Shown here in pieces: positions 43,864 through 54,177 of a stretch of 64,000 bases of DNA (position 1 is the first letter of the stretch; every line of letters begins with the position of its first letter). The position numbers and the translations under genes are program-made. Source of the DNA: Rhodococcus sp. CH91 (GTDB lineage Bacteria > Actinomycetota > Actinomycetes > Mycobacteriales > Mycobacteriaceae). The stretch spans positions 124,001 through 188,000 of the forward strand of contig NZ_JAKFYR010000002.1 of assembly GCF_022554085.1 (NCBI RefSeq). Direction: 5' to 3'. The notes under the pieces are model-generated. The model ran no database searches and was not told the origin of the DNA. It saw nothing but the letters and a program-made list of their open reading frames with translations.

Positions 43864-46800
43864 GTGGCCGATCAAGAGCCGCCGGAGAACAACTCGATCG
43901 AAACGCCGGATGCGGAGGGACGGAACCTACTCGGTCTGCCTGCCAAGATCCGGGTGCATGCCCTCGCGAAGTTGCTGGGGCTCACCAGCAAGCAGGTGAT
44001 CGCGAAAGCGGCCGAGCGCGGTACCGAAGTGCGCAGCGCGCACTCGACACTCCCACGCGACGTCGCGGAAGACCTGCACGCGGCACTGAGTGACACGGGC
44101 ACGCCCGAGCCGGCATCCGAACCGGCCCCGGAGCCGATCCCCGAGGCAGCGAGCCCTGAACCGGCTCCCGAGTCGACGACCGAAGAGGCTCCCGAGCCGC
44201 CGTCCGAAGATGCTGTGGACGAACCGGTCGAGAAGGCCGCGGACGAACCCGCCGAGAAGGCGACCGGCGAAACTGCCGCGCAGGCGGTCGAGCTTCCTTC
44301 CGTCGGCGGACCGACCGGCCTGTTCACCTCACCCGAGCAGAACACCCCGCTGTTCGAGATGCCCGAGCCGTCCACCCCGGCCGAGCCGGTCGTGGCCGCA
44401 CCGCTGTTCCTGCAGCCCGAGGTGCCCTCGCAGGCCGACGAGGACGAGACCCGTCCGCGCCGCCGGCGCTCCCGTCGTGGCGCCAAGGACACCGAGCAAC
44501 CGGCAGTCGCCGAGGAGCAGCCCGCCGAGGTCGCGGAGCCCACCACCGAGAGTGACGAGCCCGCCTCCGAGGACCGGACGTCGCAGACGGACGACGACCA
44601 CGAGCACGACGACCATCCGCGCCGTCGTCGGCGCGGTCGCCGCGGCCGTGGCCGGGGACGTGGGGACGGCACCGACAGCGATCAGCACGACGAGTCCACC
44701 GCGACCGGCGAGGACTCCGATACGGCCACCGACGAGGCGGATACCTCCTCCACGGCCGTCGCCGAGACGGACGAGGACGTCACGGCCGAGTCCACCGCGG
44801 CCGGCGACGAGCAGGGCAGCGACGACCACGACGGGGACGACGATCAGAGCGGCGGGACGTCGCGCCGCCGTCGGCGCCGCCGTCGCCGTCGCGGCTCGGC
44901 CGAGACCGACAGCGCGACCACCGACGACGACTCCGTGCCCACCGTCGTCCACGAGCGGGAACCGCGCCCGAAGACCCGCGTCAAGGACGAGGTCCAGGGA
45001 ATCAGCGGTTCGACGCGACTCGAGGCGAAGCGTCAGCGCCGCCGCGACGGGCGGGAGGCCGGGCGTCGCCGCCCGCCGATCCTCACCGAGTCGGAGTTCC
45101 TCGCGCGTCGCGAAGCGGTCGACCGGGTGATGGTCGTGCGGGAGCGCACCGGCGGTGCCCACGCAGGGATGACGCAGGTCGCGGTGCTCGAGGACGGAAT
45201 CCTCGTCGAGCATTTCGTCACGACCTCCGGTTCTGCGTCGATGGTCGGCAACATCTATCTCGGCCGTGTCCAGAACGTGCTCCCCTCGATGGAGGCCGCG
45301 TTCATCGACATCGGACGGGGACGCAACGGCGTGCTCTACGCCGGTGAAGTGAACTGGGAGGCCGCAGGCCTCGGCGGTAACTCGCGCAAGATCGAACAGG
45401 CCCTCAAGCCCGGCGACCAGGTGGTCGTGCAGGTGAGCAAGGACCCGGTCGGTCACAAGGGCGCGCGCCTGACCACTCAGATCAGCCTCGCCGGTCGTTT
45501 CCTGGTGTACGTGCCGGGTGGCTCGTCCACCGGCATCAGCCGCAAGCTGCCCGATACCGAGCGCAAGCGCCTGAAGGACATCCTCCGCGAGATCGTCCCG
45601 CCCGAGGCGGGTGTGATCATCCGCACCGCCGCCGAGGGAGTGAGCGAGGAGGAACTCGCGCGCGACGTCACGCGGTTGCAGACGCAGTGGGAGGCGATCC
45701 GCGAGCAGTCCGAGAAGCTCCAGGCCGATGCTTCCGGACAGCCGAAGACCCTGTACGAGGAGCCGGATCTCCTCGTGAAGGTCGTGCGCGACCTGTTCAA
45801 CGAGGACTTCTCCAAGCTGGTCATCGAGGGTGAGTCGGCGTGGAACACCGTCGAGGGCTACATCCGCACGGTGGCGCCCGACCTGCTCCCGCGTGTCGAG
45901 CGTTACCGATCGGAGAACTCGGTGGACGTCTTCGGTGCGCACCGCATCGACGAACAGCTCGCGAAGGCGCTCGACCGCAAGGTGTGGTTGCCCTCCGGTG
46001 GCACCCTCGTCATCGACCGCACCGAGGCGATGACCGTCATCGACGTCAACACCGGTAAGTTCACCGGTTCCGGTGGCAATCTCGAGGAGACGGTCACCCG
46101 CAACAACCTCGAGGCGGCCGAGGAGATCGTGCGGCAGATGCGTCTGCGCGACATCGGCGGCATGATCGTCGTCGACTTCATCGACATGGTGCTCGAGTCG
46201 AACCGCGACCTCGTGCTGCGGCGCCTGACCGAGGCCCTCGGCCGGGACCGCACCCGCCATCAGGTGTCGGAGGTCACCTCCCTCGGTCTCGTGCAGATGA
46301 CGCGCAAGCGTCTCGGGACGGGCCTGGTCGAGGCGTTCTCGACCACCTGTGAGCACTGCAACGGCCGCGGTCTGATCGTGCACTCCGAGCCGATCGAGTC
46401 GAAGTCCTCGGACGAATCCGGCCGTTCCTCGGGTGGGAGCTCGCGGCGCAAGCGGGGACGGGACAAGAGCGCGCAGGAACCTGCGGCCGAGACCACCACG
46501 GCCGCGCCCACGGTCTCGCCCGACGAGGCCGCCAAGCGTGCTGCGCATCCTGTGGCGCTCGCGATGGCCGCCCACAGTTCGGCGACCGAGGACATGCCGG
46601 CAACGGAGGACACTGCGGAAGCGGAGTCGGCACCTGCACCGGAGGCCGATCCGGTCAAGGTCGCCGAGCCTCTCCACGCCGTCGAACCGGAGAAGGTCGC
46701 TGCAGCGACGAAGGATCCCGCCCGCGGTGAGGACACCACGACCGTGACGACCGAGGCCGACGAACCGGCCGAGATCGAAGCGGAGGTCGCGGCAGCCGAA

Positions 46801-47094
46801 GCGGCCGTCGCGGAGTCCTCCCACCGGGCGGAGTCGGTCGAGCCTGCCGCCGAGGCTGCGGAGCCTGCTCCGCGTCGCCGTCGGGCTCGCAGGGTCGCTC
46901 GGGCCGCCGCAGCGCCCACCGGTGACGGCGGGCCCGCCGGCACGGTGTTCGTCGTTCCGGCCTCGACCGTGGCCGCCGATGAGGAGTCCCGGCCGAGCGC
47001 ACCGCTCGAGACGCCCGTGGAGATCGTGCGGCGCCCGCGCTCGCGGCGGGCCGCGGGGCGTCCCGCAGGACCTCCGGTGGATGACGAGGCGTGA
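43864..47094 (+). CDS. rne: Ribonuclease E/G
   Basis: 1076 residues from GTG at 43864 (AGGAGACTTAC upstream). An IF2-N-like piece (VHALAKLLGLTSKQVIAKAAERG, about 25-60) and 380 residues of acidic low-complexity with Arg clusters precede the catalytic core. The core has S1 domain GNIYLGRVQNVLPSMEAAFIDIGRGRNGVLY, DNase-I-like metal residues Asp727 (VIDVNTGKFTG) and Asp771 (VVDFIDM), and zinc link CEHC at 829-832. A second acidic low-complexity tail follows. It degrades mRNA and matures rRNA; extensions match actinobacterial enzymes. Confidence 0.95.
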   Translation: MADQEPPENNSIETPDAEGRNLLGLPAKIRVHALAKLLGLTSKQVIAKAAERGTEVRSAHSTLPRDVAEDLHAALSDTGTPEPASEPAPEPIPEAASPEPAPESTTEEAPEPPSEDAVDEPVEKAADEPAEKATGETAAQAVELPSVGGPTGLFTSPEQNTPLFEMPEPSTPAEPVVAAPLFLQPEVPSQADEDETRPRRRRSRRGAKDTEQPAVAEEQPAEVAEPTTESDEPASEDRTSQTDDDHEHDDHPRRRRRGRRGRGRGRGDGTDSDQHDESTATGEDSDTATDEADTSSTAVAETDEDVTAESTAAGDEQGSDDHDGDDDQSGGTSRRRRRRRRRRGSAETDSATTDDDSVPTVVHEREPRPKTRVKDEVQGISGSTRLEAKRQRRRDGREAGRRRPPILTESEFLARREAVDRVMVVRERTGGAHAGMTQVAVLEDGILVEHFVTTSGSASMVGNIYLGRVQNVLPSMEAAFIDIGRGRNGVLYAGEVNWEAAGLGGNSRKIEQALKPGDQVVVQVSKDPVGHKGARLTTQISLAGRFLVYVPGGSSTGISRKLPDTERKRLKDILREIVPPEAGVIIRTAAEGVSEEELARDVTRLQTQWEAIREQSEKLQADASGQPKTLYEEPDLLVKVVRDLFNEDFSKLVIEGESAWNTVEGYIRTVAPDLLPRVERYRSENSVDVFGAHRIDEQLAKALDRKVWLPSGGTLVIDRTEAMTVIDVNTGKFTGSGGNLEETVTRNNLEAAEEIVRQMRLRDIGGMIVVDFIDMVLESNRDLVLRRLTEALGRDRTRHQVSEVTSLGLVQMTRKRLGTGLVEAFSTTCEHCNGRGLIVHSEPIESKSSDESGRSSGGSSRRKRGRDKSAQEPAAETTTAAPTVSPDEAAKRAAHPVALAMAAHSSATEDMPATEDTAEAESAPAPEADPVKVAEPLHAVEPEKVAAATKDPARGEDTTTVTTEADEPAEIEAEVAAAEAAVAESSHRAESVEPAAEAAEPAPRRRRARRVARAAAAPTGDGGPAGTVFVVPASTVAADEESRPSAPLETPVEIVRRPRSRRAAGRPAGPPVDDEA

Positions 47095-47100
47095 GTTTCT

Positions 47101-47134
47101 CGCTGCCGGACCGGCCTCGACCGGTCCGGCAGCG
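47101..47134 (+). terminator. Strong terminator after rne
   Basis: CGCTGCCGGACCGG, loop CCTCGA, CCGGTCCGGCAGCG: perfect 14-bp stem, 7 bases after the rne stop. Confidence 0.85.
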
Positions 47135-47156
47135 GGGTACGCCCACCCCGCCCGGT

Positions 47157-47186
47157 TTGACCCTGCAGGTCAACTTCCCGTAATCT
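47157..47186 (+). promoter_or_regulatory. rplU-rpmA promoter with overlapping palindrome
   Basis: TTGACC (47157-47162), 18 bases, TAATCT (47181-47186): a good sigma-70-like promoter, about 145 bases before rplU. TTGACC and GGTCAA form an inverted repeat (47157-47173) that covers the -35 box, so repression is possible. Confidence 0.7.
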
Positions 47187-47330
47187 TGTTCAGTCGCTAC
47201 TCGGCGATACTGCCCAGCCGCGTCCGGAAGCAGGATGCCGGCGGGACCCGAGTCAGCAACCACACCAGACCAGTCGCGTCCGCAGCACTGTGGCGCGAGC
47301 ACGTTCGAAGAAGCAAGGGGTAGCCGTCCG

Positions 47331-47642
47331 ATGGCAACGTACGCGATCGTCAAGACCGGCGGTAAGCAGTACAAGGTCGCTGAAGGCGACCTCGTCAAGG
47401 TCGAGAAGATCGAGGGTGAGCCCGGCGCTGCTGTCTCGCTTGCCCCGGTCCTCGTCGTCGACGGATCCGAACTGACCACCGACGCCGACAAGCTGGCCAA
47501 GGTCTCGGTCACCGGCGAGATCGTCGAGCACACCAAGGGCCCGAAGATCCGCATCCACAAGTTCAAGAACAAGACCGGGTACCACAAGCGCCAGGGCCAC
47601 CGTCAGAAGCTGACGGTCGTCAAGGTCACCGGCATCAAGTAA
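47331..47642 (+). CDS. rplU: 50S ribosomal protein L21
   Basis: 103 residues, ATG with AAGGGG upstream. [25 protein letters not shown] and the C-terminal [15 protein letters not shown]-type segment ([19 protein letters not shown]) identify L21, a 23S rRNA binder. Followed by rpmA after 36 bases. Confidence 0.98.
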   Translation: MATYAIVKTGGKQYKVAEGDLVKVEKIEGEPGAAVSLAPVLVVDGSELTTDADKLAKVSVTGEIVEHTKGPKIRIHKFKNKTGYHKRQGHRQKLTVVKVTGIK

Positions 47643-47678
47643 ACCGAGCTTCGAGCTTCAACCCCAGGAGGGTTCGTC

Positions 47679-47942
47679 ATGGCACACAAGAAGGGTGCGT
47701 CCAGCTCCCGTAACGGTCGCGATTCGAACGCACAGCGACTCGGCGTCAAGCGCTTCGGTGGCCAGGCCGTCAACGCCGGTGAGATCATCGTGCGCCAGCG
47801 CGGCACCCACTTCCACCCCGGCGTGAACGTGGGACGCGGCGGCGACGACACGCTGTTCGCCCTCGCTGCCGGTGCCGTCGAGTTCGGTACCAAGCGCGGT
47901 CGCAAGACCGTCAACATCGTTCCGGCTACGGCAGACGCCTGA
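47679..47942 (+). CDS. rpmA: 50S ribosomal protein L27
   Basis: 87 residues, ATG with AGGAGG ribosome site. [29 protein letters not shown] and [23 protein letters not shown] are the standard L27 sequence. The N terminus starts MAHKKG, without a cleavable extension as in Firmicutes. Confidence 0.98.
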   Translation: MAHKKGASSSRNGRDSNAQRLGVKRFGGQAVNAGEIIVRQRGTHFHPGVNVGRGGDDTLFALAAGAVEFGTKRGRKTVNIVPATADA

Positions 47943-48001
47943 TCTGCCGTCCGGTACGGACGTCGCCGCGGGGGGCATCTCCCGCGACATACTCCCAATA
48001 G

Positions 48002-48036
48002 GGGCGGGCCAGGGTCGCACACACCCTGACCCGCCC
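48002..48036 (+). terminator. Terminator after rpmA
   Basis: GGGCGGGCCAGGGT and ACCCTGACCCGCCC around a 7-base loop: 14-bp stem, one mismatch, followed by TTGTTG. Confidence 0.8.
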
Positions 48037-48086
48037 TTGTTGCGTTGATCACCAGTTTTGTTTTCGGACGGAGAGAAGGTCCACCC

Positions 48087-49544
48087 ATGTCCCGCTTCAT
48101 CGACCGGGTGGTGCTGCACGTCAGCGCCGGCAAGGGCGGTAACGGCTGCGCCTCCGTCCACCGTGAGAAGTTCAAGCCGCTCGGCGGCCCCGACGGTGGT
48201 AACGGGGGCAACGGGGGCGACGTCGTCCTCGAAGTCGACCGCAATGTCCACACCCTGCTCGACTTCCACTTCCACCAGCACGCGAAGGCATCCAACGGCA
48301 CTCAGGGCGCAGGTGGCCACCGCAACGGTGCCAACGGCAGCGACCTCGTGCTGAAGGTTCCCGACGGCACCGTCGTCCTCGACCGCGACGGCCGTATCCT
48401 CGCCGACCTCGTGGGCACCGGAACACGTTTCGTCGCCGCACACGGTGGCCGAGGCGGCCTCGGTAACGCGGCCCTGGCCTCGAAGGCCCGCAAGGCGCCC
48501 GGTTTCGCGTTGCTCGGCGAGGAGGGTGAGGAACTCGATCTCGTCCTGGAGCTGAAGTCCGTCGCCGACGTCGGTCTCGTGGGGTTCCCGTCCGCGGGTA
48601 AGTCGTCGCTGGTCTCGGTGCTCTCCGCCGCGAAGCCGAAGATCGCCGACTATCCGTTCACCACCCTCGTGCCGAATCTCGGCGTGGTGCAGTCGGGTGA
48701 TACGACCTTCACCGTCGCCGACGTGCCGGGCCTGATCCCCGGGGCGAGCGAAGGTCGCGGTCTCGGACTCGATTTCCTGCGCCATCTCGAGCGGTGCGCG
48801 GTGCTCGCGCATGTCGTCGACTGCGCGACGCTCGAACCCGGACGGGACCCGATCTCCGACATCGACGCCCTCGAGGCCGAACTCGCCGCCTATCAGCCGG
48901 CGCTCTCGGGTGACAACGGCCTCGGCGATCTCGCCGAGCGTCCCCGCATCGTGATCCTGAACAAGGCCGACGTACCCGATGCGAAGGAACTCGCCGAGTT
49001 CGTCACGCCGGAACTCGAAGCGCGCGGATGGCCCGTGTTCACCATCTCGGCGGTGAGCCGCGAGGGGTTGCGCCCGCTGACCTTCGCGCTCGCGAAGATG
49101 GTCGACGAATACCGTGCCGCACATCCGCCGGCCGCACCGACCCGTCCGGTCATCCGTCCTGTCGCCCGCGACGAGGAGAGCTTCACCGTGGTGCCCGATC
49201 CCGAGGTGCCGGGTGGATTCGTCGTGCAGGGCACTCGTCCGGAGCGGTGGGTGCGCCAGACGGCCTTCGACAACGACGAAGCGGTGGGTTATCTCGCCGA
49301 CCGGCTCGCCCGTCTCGGCGTCGAGGACAAGCTCGTCAAGCTCGGCGCCGAACCGGGTTGCTCGGTCACCATCGGGGACGTCAGCTTCGACTGGCAGCCG
49401 CAGACCCAGGCCGGCGTGGATGTCGTGCCCACCGGACGCGGCACCGACGCCCGCCTCGATCAGGTGGACCGCGTCGGCGCCTCGGAGCGGCGCCATGCGA
49501 AGAAGGTGCGCCGCGGACTGGCCACCGACGACGAATTCGAGTGA
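48087..49544 (+). CDS. obg: GTPase Obg (CgtA)
   Basis: 485 residues from ATG at 48087 (GGAGAGAAGG ahead). The glycine-rich Obg fold is at 1-160, followed by the G domain ([12 protein letters not shown] for G1, DVPGLIPGA for G3, ILNKAD for G4) and a C-terminal OCT domain ([49 protein letters not shown]). It assists 50S assembly and stress signalling. Last 30 residues are basic. Confidence 0.97.
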   Translation: MSRFIDRVVLHVSAGKGGNGCASVHREKFKPLGGPDGGNGGNGGDVVLEVDRNVHTLLDFHFHQHAKASNGTQGAGGHRNGANGSDLVLKVPDGTVVLDRDGRILADLVGTGTRFVAAHGGRGGLGNAALASKARKAPGFALLGEEGEELDLVLELKSVADVGLVGFPSAGKSSLVSVLSAAKPKIADYPFTTLVPNLGVVQSGDTTFTVADVPGLIPGASEGRGLGLDFLRHLERCAVLAHVVDCATLEPGRDPISDIDALEAELAAYQPALSGDNGLGDLAERPRIVILNKADVPDAKELAEFVTPELEARGWPVFTISAVSREGLRPLTFALAKMVDEYRAAHPPAAPTRPVIRPVARDEESFTVVPDPEVPGGFVVQGTRPERWVRQTAFDNDEAVGYLADRLARLGVEDKLVKLGAEPGCSVTIGDVSFDWQPQTQAGVDVVPTGRGTDARLDQVDRVGASERRHAKKVRRGLATDDEFE

Positions 49545-49593
49545 TCCCACAGCGCTTCCGCCGCACCCACGCCCGATCCGTACCGAGGAGAAC

Positions 49594-50694
49594 ATGAGCG
49601 ACACCCGGGAGGTCGTCTCCCACGCCCGCAGTGTAGTGGTCAAGATCGGGTCCTCGGCGATCACCAGCCTGGTGGGCGGACTCGACCGTAGCCGGCTCGA
49701 CCGTCTCGTCGACGCCATCGAAGGACGGATCCGCGCGGGCTCGAGTGTCGTGGTGGTCTCGTCCGGTGCCGTCGGCGCCGGCCTCGCGCCTCTGGGGCTG
49801 ACGAGCAGACCGCGCGATCTCGCGACGAAGCAGGCCGCGGCCAGCGTCGGTCAGCTCGCCCTCGCACACGCGTGGGGAACCTCCTTCGCGCGTTACGACC
49901 GCACCGTGGGGCAGGTGCTGCTCACCGCCGACGACATCGGCCGCCGCAGCCAGCATCGCAACGCGCAGCGCACCCTGGACCGGCTCCGTTCGCTCGGCGC
50001 GGTTCCGGTGGTCAACGAGAACGACACCGTGGCGACGGTCGAATTGCGATTCGGTGACAACGACCGTCTCGCAGCGCTTGTCGCGCATCTGATCGGTGCC
50101 GAGGCGCTCGTGCTGCTGTCCGATGTCGACGGTCTGTACGACGGCGACCCCCGGAAGGGGAAAGCCACGCTCATTCCCGAGGTCTGCAGCCCCGAGGATC
50201 TCGACGGTGTGGTCGCCGGATCGGGCGGGGCGCTCGGTACCGGAGGCATGGCGTCGAAACTGTCGGCCGCCCGCCTCGCAGCGGACTCCGGTGTCCCGGT
50301 ACTGCTCGCCGCCGCATCCCAGGCCGACCGTGCGCTCGGCGCTGCGGATGTCGGCACTGCCTTCGCTGCGCGCCCCCAGCGGTTGTCGGCCCGCCTGTTC
50401 TGGGTGCGTCACGCCGCGGACGTGCACGGTTCGCTGTATCTGGACGAGGGTGCGGTGCAGGCCGTGGTGGAGCGGCGACGTTCGCTTCTCGCGGCGGGAG
50501 TCACCGGTACCAGTGGGGGATTCCACGCCGGGGACGTCGTGGGACTCGTGTCGCCGGACGGCCGCACGGTCGCTCGCGGCGTGGTGGCCTACGACGCGTC
50601 CGAACTCGATTTCATGATCGGCTTCTCGACGCGTCAGCTGCCGCCGGACTTGCAGCGGCCCGTGGTGCACGCCGACGATCTGGTGCGGATCTAG
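49594..50694 (+). CDS. proB: Glutamate 5-kinase
   Basis: 366 residues, ATG preceded by CGAGGAG. Amino-acid kinase fold ([78 protein letters not shown]) plus C-terminal PUA domain ([24 protein letters not shown]...[13 protein letters not shown]). It phosphorylates glutamate, first step of proline synthesis. No proA follows; the next gene is on the other strand. Confidence 0.97.
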   Translation: MSDTREVVSHARSVVVKIGSSAITSLVGGLDRSRLDRLVDAIEGRIRAGSSVVVVSSGAVGAGLAPLGLTSRPRDLATKQAAASVGQLALAHAWGTSFARYDRTVGQVLLTADDIGRRSQHRNAQRTLDRLRSLGAVPVVNENDTVATVELRFGDNDRLAALVAHLIGAEALVLLSDVDGLYDGDPRKGKATLIPEVCSPEDLDGVVAGSGGALGTGGMASKLSAARLAADSGVPVLLAAASQADRALGAADVGTAFAARPQRLSARLFWVRHAADVHGSLYLDEGAVQAVVERRRSLLAAGVTGTSGGFHAGDVVGLVSPDGRTVARGVVAYDASELDFMIGFSTRQLPPDLQRPVVHADDLVRI

Positions 50695-51545
50695 CCCACC
50701 TTCCGCTCCGGGGACATGGCCTCGGAGGCGAGCGCGACCAGCGTTTCCGAGGTGCCCGCGTCCACCTTGAGGGTGGCCGGCGCATCACCGCGGGTGGGTC
50801 CGCGGTTGACGACGGCGACCGGGATGTTCCGCTGCACGGCGCGGCGCACGAAACGCAGCCCGGACTGCACCGTCAGCGAACTCCCGGCGACCAGCAGGGC
50901 ATCTGCGGCGTCCACGAGCGAACAGGCGAGGTCGACACGGGGACGCGGCACGATCTCCCCGAAATACACGATGTCGGGCTTGAGCATGCCCCCGCAGCGG
51001 TCGCAGTCGACCACCACGAAATCCTCGGTGTCGGCCACCACCGCGTCGGCATCGGGAGCGACTTCGAGACCGGTCGTCGCCCGTACCCGCTCGTCGAATT
51101 CCGGATTGGCCGCGCACAGGCGTTCGTGCAGGGTGTATCTGGAGATCCGGCGCTCGCACGACAGGCAGCGGACCTGCGCGTACGTACCGTGCAGATCGAC
51201 CACCCGCCGGCTGCCGGCCTTGGTGTGGAGCAGGTCGACGTTCTGGGTGATGACGCCGTGCACCATCCCGGCCCGCTCCAGGGCGGCGAGAGCGCGATGA
51301 CCGGCATTGGGACGTGCGGCGTCCATATGCCTCCACCCGACGTGGTTGCGTGCCCAGTAACGCTGCCGGAAGTCCGGATCGCCGACGAACTGCTGGAAGG
51401 TCATCGGGTTGCGCGGTGGGGAATCCGGCCCGCGATAGTCGGGGATCCCGGAATCCGTCGACAGGCCGGCTCCGGTGAGGACGGCGATCCGGCGTCCGTG
51501 CAGAAGCGAGTGCAGGTCGTCGGGGCGGCGTGGAAGGTCGATCAC
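50691..51545 (-). CDS. Sir2-family NAD-dependent deacylase
   Basis: 284 residues from GTG at 51545 (AGAAGG upstream). [23 protein letters not shown], catalytic His in VDLHGTYA, zinc cysteines in CLSC...CDRC, and [12 protein letters not shown] are sirtuin motifs. It removes acyl groups from lysine with NAD. It lies 5 bases after the DNA ligase gene in the same direction and overlaps the proB end by 4 bases, so the two are probably cotranscribed. Confidence 0.93.
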   Translation of the reverse strand: MIDLPRRPDDLHSLLHGRRIAVLTGAGLSTDSGIPDYRGPDSPPRNPMTFQQFVGDPDFRQRYWARNHVGWRHMDAARPNAGHRALAALERAGMVHGVITQNVDLLHTKAGSRRVVDLHGTYAQVRCLSCERRISRYTLHERLCAANPEFDERVRATTGLEVAPDADAVVADTEDFVVVDCDRCGGMLKPDIVYFGEIVPRPRVDLACSLVDAADALLVAGSSLTVQSGLRFVRRAVQRNIPVAVVNRGPTRGDAPATLKVDAGTSETLVALASEAMSPERKVG

Positions 51546-51550
51546 CCCTT

Positions 51551-53089
51551 CTACGGTAGGCCGTTCCGGGGGACCGGCGCCGCAGGCAGCAGTGCTCGCA
51601 CCGCGTCGATCGTGTCGGCATCGAGGGCGGATTTGTCGGGTCGGTAGCGCAGGACCCGCGCGAAGCGCAATGCCACCCCGCCGGGATAGCGGGTGCTGGT
51701 CTGCACGCCGTCGAGCTCGATCTCGACGACGACGGCGGGACGCAGATGGACGGTGTGCTCGTCGCGGTGGGTTTCGTACCGCGGGAATTCCTCTGTCTGC
51801 CACCGCAGCAACGCGTCGGTGAGCCCCTTGAAGGTCTTCCCGACCATGATCGGCGGGCCGCCGTCCGGGTCTCGGGCCCCGAGGTGGAGATTGGACAGAA
51901 AACCGGTGCGCCGCCCGTAACCCCATTCGGCGGCGATCACCACAAGGTCCAGGGTGTGTTCGGGTTTGACCTTCTGCCATGCCCGGCCCCGCCGCCCGGC
52001 GGTGTAGGTCGAGGTGAGGGACTTCACCATGACACCCTCGTGACCGTCACCGAGAGAGGCGCCGAGATGTGCCTCGGCGCTGTCGACATCGGGATCGAGA
52101 AGAGTCGGGACGCGGTGTGCTCCGGCGACGCGTGCGAGACGGTCGAGGCGCACGGACAGCGGTGCGTCGAGCAGGTCCTCGCCGTCGAGATGCAGGCAGT
52201 CGAAGAAGTAGGGGTGCAGCAGCAGCTCGCGTTCGGAGCGGGCACCGAACCGGCTCATCGTCTCCTGGAAGGGGCGCGGGCGGCCGGAGTCGGTGAGAGC
52301 GAGGGTCTCGCCGTCGAGCACGACGCTGCGGCACGGCAGTGCCCTCACCAGATCCACGAGTTCGGGGACCGAGGCGGTGACGTCACGGAGCGTACGGGTG
52401 AACACCCGGACGTCGTCGTCGCGGCGGTGCACCTGGATGCGCGCACCGTCGAGCTTGTATTCCACGCTCACCCCACCGTCGAACTCCGTGAGTGCGGTCC
52501 CGAGCGACTCCGCGGGGGAGGCGAGCATCGGCCGTATCGGCCGCCCGATCTCGAGACCGAACTCGGAGAGTGCGGCGACCCCGCCGGAGAAGGCCGCGGC
52601 CGCCGCCTGTGCGAGCCGGCCCGAGAGCATCACCGCGCGGCGGACCGGTTCGACCGGTAGGTCCGCCGCCGCCGCGACCGCCTCGGTCATCACCCCTTCG
52701 AGAGCTCCCTGCCGCAGCTCACCACTGAGGAGGGCGACGAGGAAACGCTGCTCGTCCACGGTGGCGCGCGTGAACAGTTCGGTGAGCAGGCTCTGGCGAA
52801 GACCCGTCGACCCGGGCCCGGAGACGGCGGCGAGGCGGTCGAGGGTCGCCGACACGTCGTCGACGGACAGTGCCGGCGCGTCGGCGGGCGCCGGGGACAG
52901 AGCGGCGAGGGTGCGGTACCCGACGCCGAGGCGCCCCTGTGTCATCTCTCCGGACAACCACGACACCACCGTTTCGACCTCGTGGGACTCCGCTCTGCCG
53001 AGCAGTTCCCGCAACAGATCGATCTTGGCTCGTCGTGACCGGGTGGCGGCGACGGCAGTGGAGGTGTCGACAACCGAGTGCAGCAGCAT
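51551..53089 (-). CDS. ligB: ATP-dependent DNA ligase (LigB-type)
   Basis: 512 residues. The adenylated lysine is Lys212 in VEYKLDGARIQVHRR; other nucleotidyltransferase motifs are VLDGETLAL, FFDCLHL, EGVMVK and WQKVKPE. The N terminus (1-180) is the helical DNA-binding domain (LRQSLLTELFTRATVDEQRFLVALLSGEL) and the C terminus an OB fold. The arrangement is that of mycobacterial LigB. Nonessential nick sealing or repair is expected. Divergent from the LigD-like polymerase gene. Confidence 0.93.
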   Translation of the reverse strand: MLLHSVVDTSTAVAATRSRRAKIDLLRELLGRAESHEVETVVSWLSGEMTQGRLGVGYRTLAALSPAPADAPALSVDDVSATLDRLAAVSGPGSTGLRQSLLTELFTRATVDEQRFLVALLSGELRQGALEGVMTEAVAAAADLPVEPVRRAVMLSGRLAQAAAAAFSGGVAALSEFGLEIGRPIRPMLASPAESLGTALTEFDGGVSVEYKLDGARIQVHRRDDDVRVFTRTLRDVTASVPELVDLVRALPCRSVVLDGETLALTDSGRPRPFQETMSRFGARSERELLLHPYFFDCLHLDGEDLLDAPLSVRLDRLARVAGAHRVPTLLDPDVDSAEAHLGASLGDGHEGVMVKSLTSTYTAGRRGRAWQKVKPEHTLDLVVIAAEWGYGRRTGFLSNLHLGARDPDGGPPIMVGKTFKGLTDALLRWQTEEFPRYETHRDEHTVHLRPAVVVEIELDGVQTSTRYPGGVALRFARVLRYRPDKSALDADTIDAVRALLPAAPVPRNGLP

Positions 53090-53219
53090 CGCCGTCGACG
53101 TTAGCGCGGACGACCGACGTCATACCGCCGGTTGATGCAGTCCGATCGGGGAATCCGAACGGAAAGGGCGTCGACGCGCGACGATGGGACCGGACCGACG
53201 GACCGGGAAGGTGGTGTGC

Positions 53220-54168
53220 ATGGGCACGGATTCGGATGCGGTCGAACTCGACGTGCACGGCCGGGTTGTACGTATCTCGCACCCCGACCGCGTGTACTTC
53301 CCCGAGATCGGTGCGACCAAGCTCGATCTCGCGAACTACTACCTCGGGGTGGGGGAGGGGATCGTGCGGTCACTGCGTGAACGACCCTGCATGCTGCACC
53401 GTTTCCCCGACGGTCTCTCGGGTGCGAAGGTGCATCAGAAGCGTCTTCCGCGGGGGGGCTCCGCAGTGGATCGAGACCGTGCGGGTGCACTTTCCGCGAT
53501 ACGACCGCGATGCCGACGAACTGTGCGTCACGCACCTCGCCGATGTGGTGTGGGCGGTGCAGATGTCCACTGTCGAGTTCCACCCCTGGAACTCGCGGCG
53601 CGCGGACGTGGAGCGTCCGGACGAATGGCGTATCGATCTCGACCCCATGCCGGACTGCGGATTCGATCGGGTGCGGCGCGTGGCGAAGGTCGCCCACGAG
53701 GTGCTCGACGAACTCGGTGCCGTGGGCTGGCCGAAGACCTCGGGAGGGAACGGTGTGCACATCTACGTCCGGATCGAACCGCGGTGGGGTTTCGACGACG
53801 TCCGGAGGGCCGCATGGGCATTCGCCCGAGAGGTGGAACGACGTGCGCCGGGGGAGGTGACGACGGCGTGGTGGCGCAAGGAGCGCGACCCGTCGGCGGT
53901 CTTCGTCGACTACAACCAGAACTCGCGGGATCACACCATCGCCGGCGCCTACTCGGTGCGCGGGGTACCCACCGCGACCGTGTCGGCCCCGGTGCGGTGG
54001 GACGAGATGGACGACCTCGACCCGAGGGATTTCACGATCAGGACCGTGCCGGAACGGTTCCGGATGCTCGGCGACCTGCATGCCGGGATCGACGAGACGG
54101 CCTTCGAGCTGGACCCCCTGCTCGAATGGGCGGCGCGCGAGGAGAAGGAGGACGAGCGACGCGAGTGA
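53220..54168 (+). pseudogene. LigD-type primase-polymerase, frameshifted
   Basis: The product begins in frame at ATG 53220 (MGTDSDAVELDVHGRVVRISHPDRVYFPEIGATKLDLANYYL..ERPCMLHRFPDG) and continues in the next frame after 53457 (APQWIETVRVHFPRY...) up to stop 54168. The join is in a run of seven G at 53452-53458; six would restore one frame of about 315 residues. Motifs of the LigD-Pol/PolD1 family are GNGVHIYVRI, WRIDLDPMPDC, and VFVDYNQNSRDHTIAGAYS (metal aspartates in LDP and VDYNQ). It could be a real frameshift or a homopolymer sequencing error. Confidence 0.8.
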
Positions 54169-54177
54169 ATGCGGCGC

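Noticed and set aside
44329-46824. Minus-strand frame of 831 codons inside rne
   Set aside because: Antisense shadow of the rne low-complexity and catalytic regions; high GC removes stops in the opposite frame.
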